Source: Nemopilema nomurai
Taxonomy: Eukaryota; Cnidaria; Scyphozoa; Rhizostomeae; Rhizostomatidae
Length of the DNA stretch: 64,000 nucleotides
NCBI GenBank assembly: GCA_003864495.1
Contig: ML133499.1
Coordinates: forward strand, 620,001-684,000
Direction: 5' to 3'
Position 1 is the stretch's first letter, and each line of letters opens with the position of its first letter. A program made the translations under genes and the position numbers. The notes below the pieces were generated by a model. That model was given only the letters and a program-made list of their open reading frames with translations, had not been told where the DNA came from and ran no database searches. Shown here piece after piece: positions 24,201-35,827 of the stretch.

Positions 24201-26985
24201 TTTCAAAGGCATGAAGATGGCCTTAGCAAACTTCATCGTCTAATGAAATCTATCTACAATTAGATCAAATCAAGTTCATTAATTCAAAGTCTTAACTTGA
24301 TGACACATTTTGAAAATAATTATTTGTGTGTGCTGGTACTTTTCCCTGAATTCATAACAGCCTCTTCTATGACAGGTGAAAAGAGCCCGGAGGATGTGTG
24401 TTCTTTTCAAAATCACTTGCACAAGAAATTATTTTCCAGGGAGACTAAATATTGTATTTATCCAAAAAGTGCATAACGATAAATAAGACAACGTATGCAC
24501 GAACCTATGAAATGACTAATTAAATGTACATTAATTTTAAGAATGCTATCTCGCAGAAAGAAAGGTTATTTGATATCTAAAAGTACTGATGAAGCACTTT
24601 GATATTATAAGGTGCTTACCCCTCTATCGGCAAGAAGATTCGCTTCCTCAAAATTTCACAAAAGCGTAAAGAAACAGATGGGGTTTTTTATGAATCACAC
24701 AAAACCATTTACAAGTGGATATCTCAGAAAACATTACTATAATGTCAATACCTGCAACCTTTATGGTTGCAAAAAAGTTCTGTGCCTGCTTTAGAAAAAT
24801 CTCCAGATTTCAATACGAATATTTTTCAAAAAAATTACAAAAAACGTATCTAATCTATCAAATTAGCTTCGTTTCTAGGCTCAGCTTCGTGTATTTTTCA
24901 TTCTGCATCCTTGGCTTTATGAGCTCTAAGGAAGCATGCTTGAAACAGCTTCCTTTGGTGCAAATCGTTATAATTAGACGACAGTTTTATGTTTCTTTCA
25001 TGAGTGATTAACTTTTCCCTCCTACATTTCCACGTTTTCCTTCGATTTAACTCGGATTTAACTAGGAGAGCCAGCGCTGGAATCCTATAATGCATTGCTC
25101 AAAATGACTTCTCAACTGATAAATTCTCAAATTTATCCATAATAGTGCACTGATGACGATTTAGCCATGGATTAAGATATTCCCTTGTCTATTTCCTGTG
25201 TGCAATATGATTCCGTGAAAAGATTTAGGCCAACTCTAGCAGTCTAAAACTGTGAGACAAATGTACCTACGCTTAATCCATCCACTATTGTAATTTTTTG
25301 CAGCGTGCAAGCGAGTGAAGTCGTTGGAAAACTCGATATAATTGGAAGTAGCAGGGACAATATCTTGATAGATACTGAAGTGATTCAAATTCTATTGCGA
25401 AGCTCCTCCTTGAACTTAGCAAGCAGCCGCTTCTTTCAATTTTAGTCCCTCCCTTTCACAACAAGATTTAGCTTTCAACAAACGACTTATGTTCTTAAAT
25501 TTAAATGCATGGTCCAAAGAAGGGATTCGAGTTAAAAGCAGATGTCTGTTTGCTCGAAGTCAAAACTGAGGCTGTACCGTTTTGAAGCAAATTTGATGGA
25601 CATATCATGCTGGTTTAGGAAGCTAAAAATGTTTTTCTTTCGTCTGAACAATTGATATCAACGCACTATTCAACCTAGATCTTTATTCTCTGATGTAAGA
25701 TTATAAGCAAAGTGTTACTCTCATAAAGCTTTATAATCAACATTTTGAAAATTAACTCTTAAAATTACCAGAAAGAGAGATCTCACCTCGAGGAAAAAGA
25801 GAATGTAGGTTAGAAAATTTTAAGATTAAGGCGTCTGAAAGATGTAATTGGTGAAACGTCTTGTGCTTTGCTCTTTGAATTGTCATCAATCATATTTAAA
25901 GAGATACAATCTTTGATCGTCTAGTAGCCTTATGGTGTAACAGATTGTTCGTTTTGTTTTGCTGAAGTTATTGGACAACATAGTTGTGTAGGCATGGTCT
26001 TCTAAGTTACCAACTTTATATGCCAGCGTCTTGTAATCACAGCTTGATCAGGTTATTTAATGTCGTTATTTAATTCCAGTGCTAGAATACTATTCGCTGC
26101 CTCTCACAAAGCGCAACTTAGATTAAGTGAACGTTCTATCATTCTCGGTGTCATCTTAAACGTACAGCAAATCTTTGAACCAGCAGTATTTTACCGTACT
26201 GCCCATGCGTTAGAGAAAATCTTCTGGGATTTTTCGCTTGAGAGAATACTAAAGTTTTATTGAAAAGGGCTGACCCCCCTTCCTTAGACGAAGTGCTAAA
26301 TCTTATCGTTTTGCAACAGTCTTCGCACTTTTGCCCCCGTGCCCTGAGCATTTCAAGGCGTTCTTGTACATTGTCATGGCGACCTACCCCCTCCGTCATG
26401 GCGTCATGGTGACCTACTAACTTCTCTGGTTACAACACAGCTCGCTGTGTGATATACACTTTCTGCACGTCATAATATTAAAAAAAAAATGAATACTCTT
26501 CGAAAACTTCTTCAAATGATTCTGGGTTCTCAGTCGACAATAATTTCTTAACTTCCTTACGGCTTGCCCCAGCAATTCGTTCACCGCCAATTTCAGAAAT
26601 AGAATTGTTAACTGTAAATGTAAATATGCGACACAAGTTCCATAACTGATGGGTGCATATTACAATGGCCAAACCTCTTTGCAACCGCTGCATTGCACTG
26701 CAAATAATTGGCGTGAACTGCGGAGGAATCGTGTTCAAGCTTGCGTGACAGCTGAAATTACATGCTGCCCGTGAAATTCTAACGTAAAAAGCAAGCCTAA
26801 AAATATTAGGCACCATTCCTGAATTTTCAAGAAATAGAAAATCACCTACCAGGGGATTGAGCTCTCGACGGTGAGGAATGAGGACTCGTAGAACTATCTG
26901 AATCGTATCGCTTCTTCTTCGCTTCATTTAGGCCAAGGATGTCCGCTATACTATACGATTTGCACCTCTTTTTGTCCGTATGCAT
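21242..26985 (-). CDS. Aristaless/ARX-like Q50 paired-class homeodomain protein, complete three-exon gene
   Basis: This is a sequence-specific nuclear transcription factor. Minus-strand exons are 26985-26850 (ATG at 26985-26983), 22554-22301 and 21514-21242 (stop TAA). They join in phase to 220 residues. An eh1/octapeptide-type motif, YSIADILGL (residues 11-19), is the usual site for Groucho/TLE corepressor binding. The homeodomain is residues 85-144: [29 protein letters not shown] and [12 protein letters not shown]. It has Gln at homeodomain position 50 and Asn at 51. The intron falls between homeodomain positions 46 and 47, as in many paired-class genes. The homeodomain looks closest to ARX/aristaless, with ALX and RAX as alternatives. 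The 76-residue tail has no recognisable OAR domain and holds a CxxC. Intron 1 is 4.3 kb. An extra upstream non-coding exon is possible. Confidence 0.9.
23280..23297. repeat. Poly-G tract in homeobox intron 1
   Basis: A run of 12 G is followed by T and five more G. Similar C or G tracts occur at about 35582, 58106, 58507 and 63252 in this window. Confidence 0.8.
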
Positions 26986-29900
26986 CGTCGCGAGCCTTCA
27001 AAGAATAAAAAAGAAGTTCATATTGAGGCAGTGACTTGTGAACCATTACCCTGTGTTCAAGAGCCAAAATTTTCGAACACACAAGTAAAAAGTCAAGCTG
27101 AAATGCGTTTTTAGTTTTAGGAAACCATGAATTAGAAAAAAGTAGGCTTAGAAGTCGAACTGAAATATTGGCAGAAAAATAATATAATCGGATTTAGGTT
27201 TAGGTTTATCAAGGTTGGTAAGCTGTTTTGAAGGCAACCATTTGCTTAAAGGTGCAAACGAGCTGGCAATTGATGCGAGTAATTAGAGTAGAATCGATCT
27301 ACAACTTACATTTGTTTACTTCATGACAAATGGAACTTAACTCATAACCTAAATGCAAAATCAAAAGTTCTTAAGTCTCCTTCCGAAAATTCTGATACTA
27401 AGTCTGTTTATTTATTAATCTGTGGAACTCTTTGCTATAACTCGCTATCAACAAAAGTGACAATACGACTTGGCACTTCTGTTGGAACAGCGTTCACGTT
27501 CTATAAGGTAAAATGTTCCATCAGTTTCGGGTGTGAATCTCCAAGCTCAGCATACGTGGTAAAACGGGCCTACGGGCTAGAACGGGCCTAAGTAATTCTT
27601 TGAATAATTCTGCATTTATCAATATCTCGTTCCTCCAAATATGAAAAGATTAATCGATCGTATATTCATGACTAGACGCTTGCTTTCGATCTTAGGATCA
27701 AAACGGTTGAATGACAAAAACGAAAATGTTGATTTAACGATGCATTCATTTGAAGTAAGAGACCACATTGTTTTACAGTTTCATAATAAGTAGGTGTTGG
27801 TGCTACGAGTGCTTTAGACAAAGCCTAGAAAAATAGCTAAGGAGGAAAGAAATGTTGAAAAATGAAGGCCCTCTTTGGAAGCCATACATAGGAGAGCTTT
27901 GGAAAGGAACCACTCAAAGGAAAGTGACATTCGTATGAATCCAGAACGAGTCTCGCGTCATCAACCACAAACGCTTTAACGATATGTCAAGAAAGATATA
28001 TTTCAAGGACGTTATTCTTTGAAAGCTCCAGGAACTAGTTTCCTTTTGGTGCTTTGCTGCTTTACCTGTCAGCAACGCAAGCCAGTGAGCTGTCATTTTT
28101 GAAAATGGTCATATAAGCGCGTTGAAAACCTTTAAGCTTATCATAAGAGTGTATCTCCTTTACTACTGCTTTGATAGAACAAATTGCAAATCAACGCTCT
28201 CAAAGTTAAAAGCTAGTTAAATAAACTATAAAGCGAGATGGTTTTGACTCAATAGCTATATTTGACGTTCAATATTTTTTGTTCAACATCAGCATCAGCA
28301 CCAATGTCTTGTCAAATACGTAATTGCTATGGAGCATGTTAACACGTGAAGCGAAATAGTTCAAACAAATCAATTTCAAGTATTGTATAATTAATAAGAA
28401 TTGTATAAGAATTACATATAATCCATTTCAAATAGATTTTATCTAGTTGCTTTTTACTTGCTTCTGACTTCATAGCAAAAAGTTATTACCGGGAAAAAGA
28501 GATTATCAAAATTAAGTATCAAAAGGCAATCTTGACGAATCAATCCGATATATGGCGCCCTTCAAATGTTCATAAAATCTCAAGGATGATAGGCATAGTG
28601 TTACGCTGCCTTATTCAATAACTATCCTATAAAAATCGTCGTGTATCTAGAAAATTGTTACCTTAACTCACATCCCATCCCTCTGGCTTCAACTAATGTG
28701 TTCCCACGAATGTACAGAGTCTATTGCGAGACAAACCTTTGAATGGAATTTTGAATAAAGCATAGATGACGCTAAATGTTGACGAGTCATTGGATATTAA
28801 TGGCTGGATGTGAATAGGGAGGCCACACTGGAAGCGGTAGTTGCTAATTATCATACGAGGCCAAGATAAAAGCGGATTAGCCCAGAGAAAGCCGCATGTG
28901 AAACGCAATATCAATTTCACTACATAGCTATCAATGATGTTTAATAGGATCAAGGTTGATACACCGGGCCTTATCGCCTTAAACTAATAAATTGCTAAAT
29001 TGTATTAGAAGGATACAATCTCCACTTTATTAACACATCGAGTTAGGTAAATGTGTTCTATATGAGTTGGAGAGCGGTCTTTCGTATAGTATCCAAACCA
29101 CAATCTCATTTTAACCGTTCCTTTACTTCAACGCGTATACATTTTGTCAACAATAGTCCTTCACTTGTTGAATGAATTTCATGATCAGATTGATTCGGAA
29201 AAGCTCAAATAGCTTTCTGCTTCTGATTGAATAACGAGGAAGAAAGATGGGATTCTGTGCGTAGTGTTATTTTGTTACCTTTTTCAAGACATACTTTTCA
29301 TACTTTCATACTAGTTTTAAAGTGAACATTGATCAATGTCTAAAAAGTACCATGCTTTTGAAGTTCAATATAGATAAAACTTTTACGATTCTTTAGATAG
29401 AAATTCATGCGTCCTACCAAACGGCTCAATAGCACGGATCTTGGTACTGGGGTCTAGGGCAATGCATGAATCAATGTTCTGTATATGCCTGAAATTAATT
29501 TTAAAGGACAAGGCAATTCATTGCTTGCTTTAACAGTAAACACGCGATTATGAGTAATATGAATTTCTTTATAACTGACGCCAGCTTTTTCAAAAGAACA
29601 GGGCATGTAAAGAAGAATACAAAATAAATTGAAATTTTTATATCCGCAAAGAAACAGAAGCAGGTTCGAAAGAAAATAGAGGTTGCTTTGAAGGCACCTA
29701 CTGAACAGTTAGAAAATAATCACTGATAACTTTCAAAATAAACAAACGTCAAGGCATTTGTTTTTATTGGGACGGGGAATTTCATTTGCCTTCACTGTCT
29801 AGTGTTTATAAGGCAGAGAAAAGCTCAGAGGACGCCGATAGCGCTAGGATAAGATTGATGCCATATTGCCTCAGTTGTTTACGTAACTCTTACATGAAAA

Positions 29901-32900
29901 ACAAGGTGAATAGGATTTCCGATTTCCCATTAAACGCATATGGCGAATTCATAAGATTTCTCGCCGATGAAATTTCAAGCGTTCTCAGTGTTCCGACAGC
30001 ATTTTCTAATACATGTAATAGAATTCTGTGTTTGAAGATCAAAGGCGTAATCAACTTAGTATGTTAAAGTTATAACATGAATCTATATAATCTACTGCTT
30101 CGGATAATTTTATTCGCATTATGCATGGCTTAGAAAAGAAAACCTCTCAGAAATGTAATTGCATTTGAAGAAACAAAGCCGAAATGTGAAACAAGAAATT
30201 GAATAATTTCAAAGAACCCTCTCCTTGCTAATTTGAGGATTCCTTACAGGGTCATCGGGCGAATAACTCACAAGGTATAATTTTGGTTAATCAAGTCAAT
30301 TGATGTTATCTAAAGCAACTGAAATCGGGTTAAAGCTTCTGTCCTATTCTAATACAAAACGTTGCTTTGTTCCTCTGACTCTTAACTCCATAAGCTTGTC
30401 TGATGAAACAATCTACTTTTGGGGATATCGCATTAACTCCATGATAAATTCATTTCAACTGGCAAATTGTTTTAATTACAAGTTTGTTATTGTTCCTTCT
30501 CAGCGCCTCAATCTTTTATGACAATTGTTTTTGTTGATCTTGGGCCTTGGCCCCAAAGCGTGAGGCAAAGCGAGGCTTCATTTTTTGGGGTGGAAACGAG
30601 ACTAGGTCAAGGAACCAGATTTCTAATATGCTTTATAAATAGACAACTAAATGGATTACTCTGGAGTGGGGACGTCCTTTAGCTTAGTGTAATGATCAAG
30701 GATAAATTTGGTTTCAATTACTGAAGAAAATGAAAAGGGAGTCAGATGTTTCCTGTAAGGTTAGCAAAATGATTAACTAGCACTGTTTGTCACCGAAGAA
30801 AGTGTCCTTCTATGTGACAGTCAGAACACTTGACACTGATTCTATCTCATAGATAAAGAAACCTGGACTGCAGGCAATGTTTATTGCAAGTTTGAGACTA
30901 ATTTAGTTACATTCAGCTTCATGCAGAGACGAATTCTCAATTTTTACCTCAGCAGGAAGATTCAAATACCTTGGTTAATATTACTACAGACACGTGATCT
31001 TTTATTACCTCAATCGATGCCGAAAGTAATAATAGTGCAGATAATGCAAATTCTTGTAGTCAGTTTAAAGAAATACATTAAAACTGCTCTTCAAGCAAAT
31101 CTCATAAATTTGCTTTTCAAGCATATCCCAAACGAATAAACGTCGTATAAAACATTGATGCTTGGGTAATTGCCCTCAGATTCATATTAGACAGGCTTCT
31201 AAAATGTCACCGAGCAATAGCACGAGTCTCGTTCTTTAATGGCAGGCAAAAACATTTCTATCGGTTTTCAATATCGCAATCTAAGATTGATTATACTAGA
31301 CAATTCATGAATGGCTTGAAGAGTTAATGGAAGAAGCCTGCAAGTTATGTTTCAGCTTCCAATTATAATTTAAGCTTCAATTATTGTGCCCAGATTACAA
31401 TTAAATGAACGGTTTGTGATAAATCTGTGTAATGAACTTTGAGACTGCCAAGGAAAATGCTGATTCAAGCACAGTTCTGGTTGCTGTTGGCGCAAAGTAC
31501 AAACGAACTAATAAGGCAGATGGCAAGCGCCCCTCGGTTGGAGCTTTGGGCTTTCGGGATGAATGCAGCATTTGCAAGGTAGCAAAACTACACAAAGAAC
31601 GCTTATTTACGAAAAGCCTTTGATGTAAGCTGGAACCTGCTGCAAATATCTGTCTGATTGATTAATCAGAATTTTCAGTTCCAGCAAAAAGCCGAAATGA
31701 TCAAAAGTGGGAAAAGTTTGCTTGCTATTTTGTGCTCTACACAAAGTTGGCTCCATTACAAGTAGAAGCAGTAAAATTCTTGTTAAAGTCTTATATTGTC
31801 AATCAGTGAACTCCTCAAACAAAGTAACTTATTTTATACTAATGACGTCATTTTGATGCTAAAGACGCTTCTTGTAGCGTGGTATCAGAACTAGACCTGC
31901 AAATGAATTATCTCTGTTACAGTTTATCATGTGCCAAAATACTCTCAAGCATATTTCAACAACGCATAGTCCCTTGATCAACGCATAAAACATTCAAGAT
32001 CAAGTTCTTTAACATTTCTTGCAGAAATGCTTTTCTTTACTCTTGAAATTGCTTTTAAATCGATTCCTTTCAAGAAAGCAGCTTTGATTTTCTTACAGTT
32101 AAACTGACCAATGATTTAAGAGTAGCACATATTATATTATCGTCTTTAAATAAATCTCTTGCGCCCCCATTTTCGATATTTGACATTTCATGATGCGTTT
32201 AGTGTTAGACAAGATGTTTCAAATATCATGAAATGTGCCACATTCGAAAATATGCGTGAAGATTCGGTCTATCCCATTTCTTGGTTTCAAATGGAATATA
32301 TAAGTGCTCTTTGCATACAGTGTCAATTAATGTTTCCGTGGTCAATTAGATTTTTTGAAGAGCTTTCTTTTTTTGATTTTTGAAACGCTGCTCCTCTATG
32401 CTTTTGCTTCAAGCAGCAATTGCATATGAAATGTCATGAACTTTCAATTTTTTCATTCTTGGATGAAACAATTTGAGCAATAACATTAGTCTTAAAAATA
32501 ATATAAATTAATGTTGAAGAACACAATATTCGAAGAAAAATTGTTGCAGATATTCCTTGTAGAATAACAAAAACTGTATTGTGAGCAAAAAGTTAAACAT
32601 AGAAAGATTTCCCGTAGAAAGACATTGCTCTTGTTAAAATTTTCATTGGTTTGAGGCAGATTGAGAAGATATCGAATTAGTCCCGGTGCAGAGAAACAAA
32701 ACTTTAGCTAGCAATCATTAAGCTGTGGAGATATGATATCGCCTAGCGTTGAAACACAAACGAGCTTGTCAATCAAGCCTTCCTACTTCGTAGCTTGACA
32801 TTCGATTTCACGCTTGTATCATTTTGACGTCCTTTGATGTATCACTGTGATTCCGATTACTTGCCGATACATTGGAGCCGGAAACGTATAGCTACCTGCT

Positions 32901-35504
32901 TTGTGTTGGTGATCACAGAGTAACAAACTAGTGTTTTGCGTCAAGAAAATTCACTGGTCAAATTGCTCATACACTTGCAACCGGCAAGCTTCGAAGTCCT
33001 GGGAAATGCGAATTAAAAACATTGCGAGTAAAAAGTGCGGCTCGCATCATACCTCTCGATTGCCTTCTCTTCCTCTTGCACATGGTTGTCCTGCATCTTC
33101 TTCCTCGGTCAAGTGTCCTCTTTACCCAAGTCAGGCAGCTACTGCTCAGCTCCGACTATCTACTTGCGCGGCTGCAAAACCTGACCAACTGATCTCAAGT
33201 CGATAGGAGATATAAACCCAGCTCTGGATGTGCAATTACTTGCTCGCCTCCCGCCAGCTGTACTGTGATGTCCGTACTGGTAAGCGCTGGTTGCCTTGCT
33301 TGCACGTAGCAAAGTTTGTTAAACTTGCAGCAACTAGACGCTTGTTCTACCAAGCTCAACGAAGACGGATTCGCTTATGAAGTCACCAACCAACCCCAAC
33401 CGCTTATTCATTTCACAGTGTGCATCTGGCTAGCTATCCATTCAAGCATTTAATTTGCATGATTGCTTATACGTCTTTATGCGTTCCTAGTTACCAAGCC
33501 CTACCTGTCGCACTAGCCCTGTGACGGTCATAGGCGATAGCTTTCAATGGACTCATTGATTTCCATTACTTAATGGCTTGATGTTCGTTTACAAACAAAT
33601 CCATCGACCGCGCTAGTCTGCTCTCTTTGCAAGATGTTGAATAGCGGTTAACCTTGAACAAGTGTCTTTCCAAACCAAGTTGTGGAAGGGGTTCAGGTGG
33701 AAGAAACACGCCAGAATGTCGGTGAAAACGACTGAAAGTTGCTAAATTTGCACCCGCATTAACGCCCATATGTAGAAACATACAAAAAATTAAAAAGAAA
33801 ATATAATTAATAAAATCAACAGACATTTTCAAAGGATTAAAGGCTCTTGAAGAACTCAAGCCATAGCTTTCTTATCCACTATTTTCCATGTTTTTTTCTT
33901 GCAGTAGAATGTTACTTCGTTCTTATTTAAGAATAACCTAAAATTTTAAGTATCATAAATTGAGACTTTATCTATATAATTGAATTAGCGTGTACTTTTC
34001 AATAAACCATAGATGTCTAAGTATTGATGAAAAGTGATATTACGGTTTTTTTCTTCAAAGAAACGATTTTGGTACTTCAATTTCAGGCTATTATTGTTAC
34101 TGGTTTATTTCCTATGCGGCTTGAGTATAAGTCCTAAGTGTTAGTGAATCCTGCTGCCTTTGCACTAGCACAGACGTAAATGTAAACAAGCCTTAGGCTG
34201 CGGGTCAACTTCTGGCCGGCTTGATTGTAGCTGGCTTCATGACCCGTAAAATGTCGGACCAGGCTGGTCGACGCAAGCCGCAACGTGCGGTGTCAACGCA
34301 GACACTGCCGCAACCGGTCAGTAGATACCCACTAGCTCTCGACAAGATCTGACTGAGCATGCCATTCGAAAAAATGCTAGGCATGCCTACCCCGGATGCG
34401 ACTTCATTGCAAAGCATGCTGCACTTTCTTGAGGCGCAGAAAGCGCTGGTAAAGTGAGGCTTGCATCGAGACTTAGACGTAATTATCCAGGCTTGGTTCT
34501 ACAGATAACGTAATTAGAAAACAAATTCGACCTGCAATTCGAAGAATTGTCCAACAATTTCTTAATTGGAAAAAGTTATCGATTGGAAACTGGCGAAAAA
34601 TTGCCAGATAAACGTGCAACTAAGATTAAAATGAATGATGATATGAGCACCAATGAGCTTATTGGAAATCATATCGCGTTTTATATTTAAATGAAGTCTA
34701 GTCGCAAATTGAAAAAAAATTGCACGAATAAGAAGCTAATACTTTGGCCTCTATTTTATAGGCCTCCTTTAGACTCAATATCAGATTTCGAAAGAATACA
34801 GAGGCTAAAATGCTTGATAGCATCATGCTAAATATTCATTTGGATGCCATGCTGTGTCTCGAGTAAGGTATCGAAATGGAGAATGTACATATTTTGCAAA
34901 GAGCATCGCTATATAATTGTCTCTAGTATCTAATAAATCATTGCATCTTTATAATAAATCCATCCTTTGTAACAATATTTATCTAGGCCCCATTAGATGA
35001 TTGCAAGTGAAGCACAATGTAAGGAGAATTGCCTTTTTGGGGCGACTTTCCATTGCCCCTATCCCATAACTGCGTATAATCATAGAAAAATTTAAATGAA
35101 AAAACTTTCATTTGACCATTTCAGCTACTAATTATATTGATTGTCTCGACATCTTCTTTCCATACATGTGGCACTTACTGATTGTATTCCTTCTGGTACT
35201 GTCCCTCAAAAAGACTTTGATTGCGACAGAAAAAGAATTACAAATTTCAATGTATAATTCTTTATTTGTAATGACGTGTAGTTGAATAACTATTAAACTG
35301 ATTTAGAAAATTTTTAGAGTGCACAAGTCAGCCTCCATGGCACCTTTTGACAGATGACAAACAGTAATTTGCATTAGGTATCAGGTTTGAATACGCTTAT
35401 ATAGAGCTGCCTAATGACTACATTAACGTGAAATTTCAAACAGCAACTTAGAATCCTCCCGCTCTATGTATCGTTAAAAAACAGCCCTGTCTTTGTCCTA
35501 CTGA
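26986..35504. other. Gene desert upstream of the homeobox gene, part 1
   Basis: No supported gene was found on either strand across 8.5 kb. The sequence is AT-rich, with only short open frames and no splice-consistent exon chain. Position next to a developmental homeobox gene makes this a natural place for enhancers, which is inference. One GC-rich island at about 34195-34460 is listed separately. Confidence 0.5.
34195..34460 (+). other. GC-rich island with two adjacent in-frame open stretches, possible decayed coding fragment
   Basis: This 265-bp island is clearly more GC-rich than its surroundings. On the plus strand one frame reads through about 52 codons (contains MSDQAGRRKPQRA) to a TGA near 34350, then a further stretch beginning MPFEKMLGMPTPD reaches a second stop near 34456. 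This pattern fits a decayed gene or transposon fragment. No family was recognised and no splice sites support it. Confidence 0.3.
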
Positions 35505-35827
35505 CAATGCCTACCAAAATTAATGGAACACTAGCGACAATATTTTGAATCGCGTTCATCTTCTCATCTTCCTTCCAAACTCCCCCCCCCCCCCCCCCCC
35601 CATACGAACAATGTTGTCCTGCTGCCAAACGAAGCGAAATTGTCCCCTCAACATTTTCCCCAAGATTGACTTGATGCTATATTTGTTACCAAAATTGTTT
35701 TAGGGGGTGGGGGGCCTACCAACGTTGTGGTGGAAGGAGGGTTAACAGCTATGGGTGCATCAAATGATTGCAAAACGCAAAACGAGGTGCCAATACTGAG
35801 GTGTTTCAGGACTTCTAGCAGGCATTG
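35505..35827. mobile_element. MITE of the CAATGCCTRCC family
   Basis: The left end starts CAATGCCTACCAAAATTAAT and continues GGAACACTAGCGACAA. The right end reads CTAGCAGGCATTG, so the ends are imperfect inverted repeats. The first 60 bases match the sequence starting at 49667, and the interior poly-C run followed by AACAATGTTGT matches the copy at 7862-8138. No transposase frame is present. Confidence 0.65.
35582..35601. repeat. Poly-C tract of 20 bases inside a MITE
   Basis: An uninterrupted run of 20 C lies about 77 bases inside the left end of the MITE at 35505-35827. A shorter C-rich tract occupies the equivalent place in the copy at 7862-8138, so the tract appears to be part of the element. 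Confidence 0.85.
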
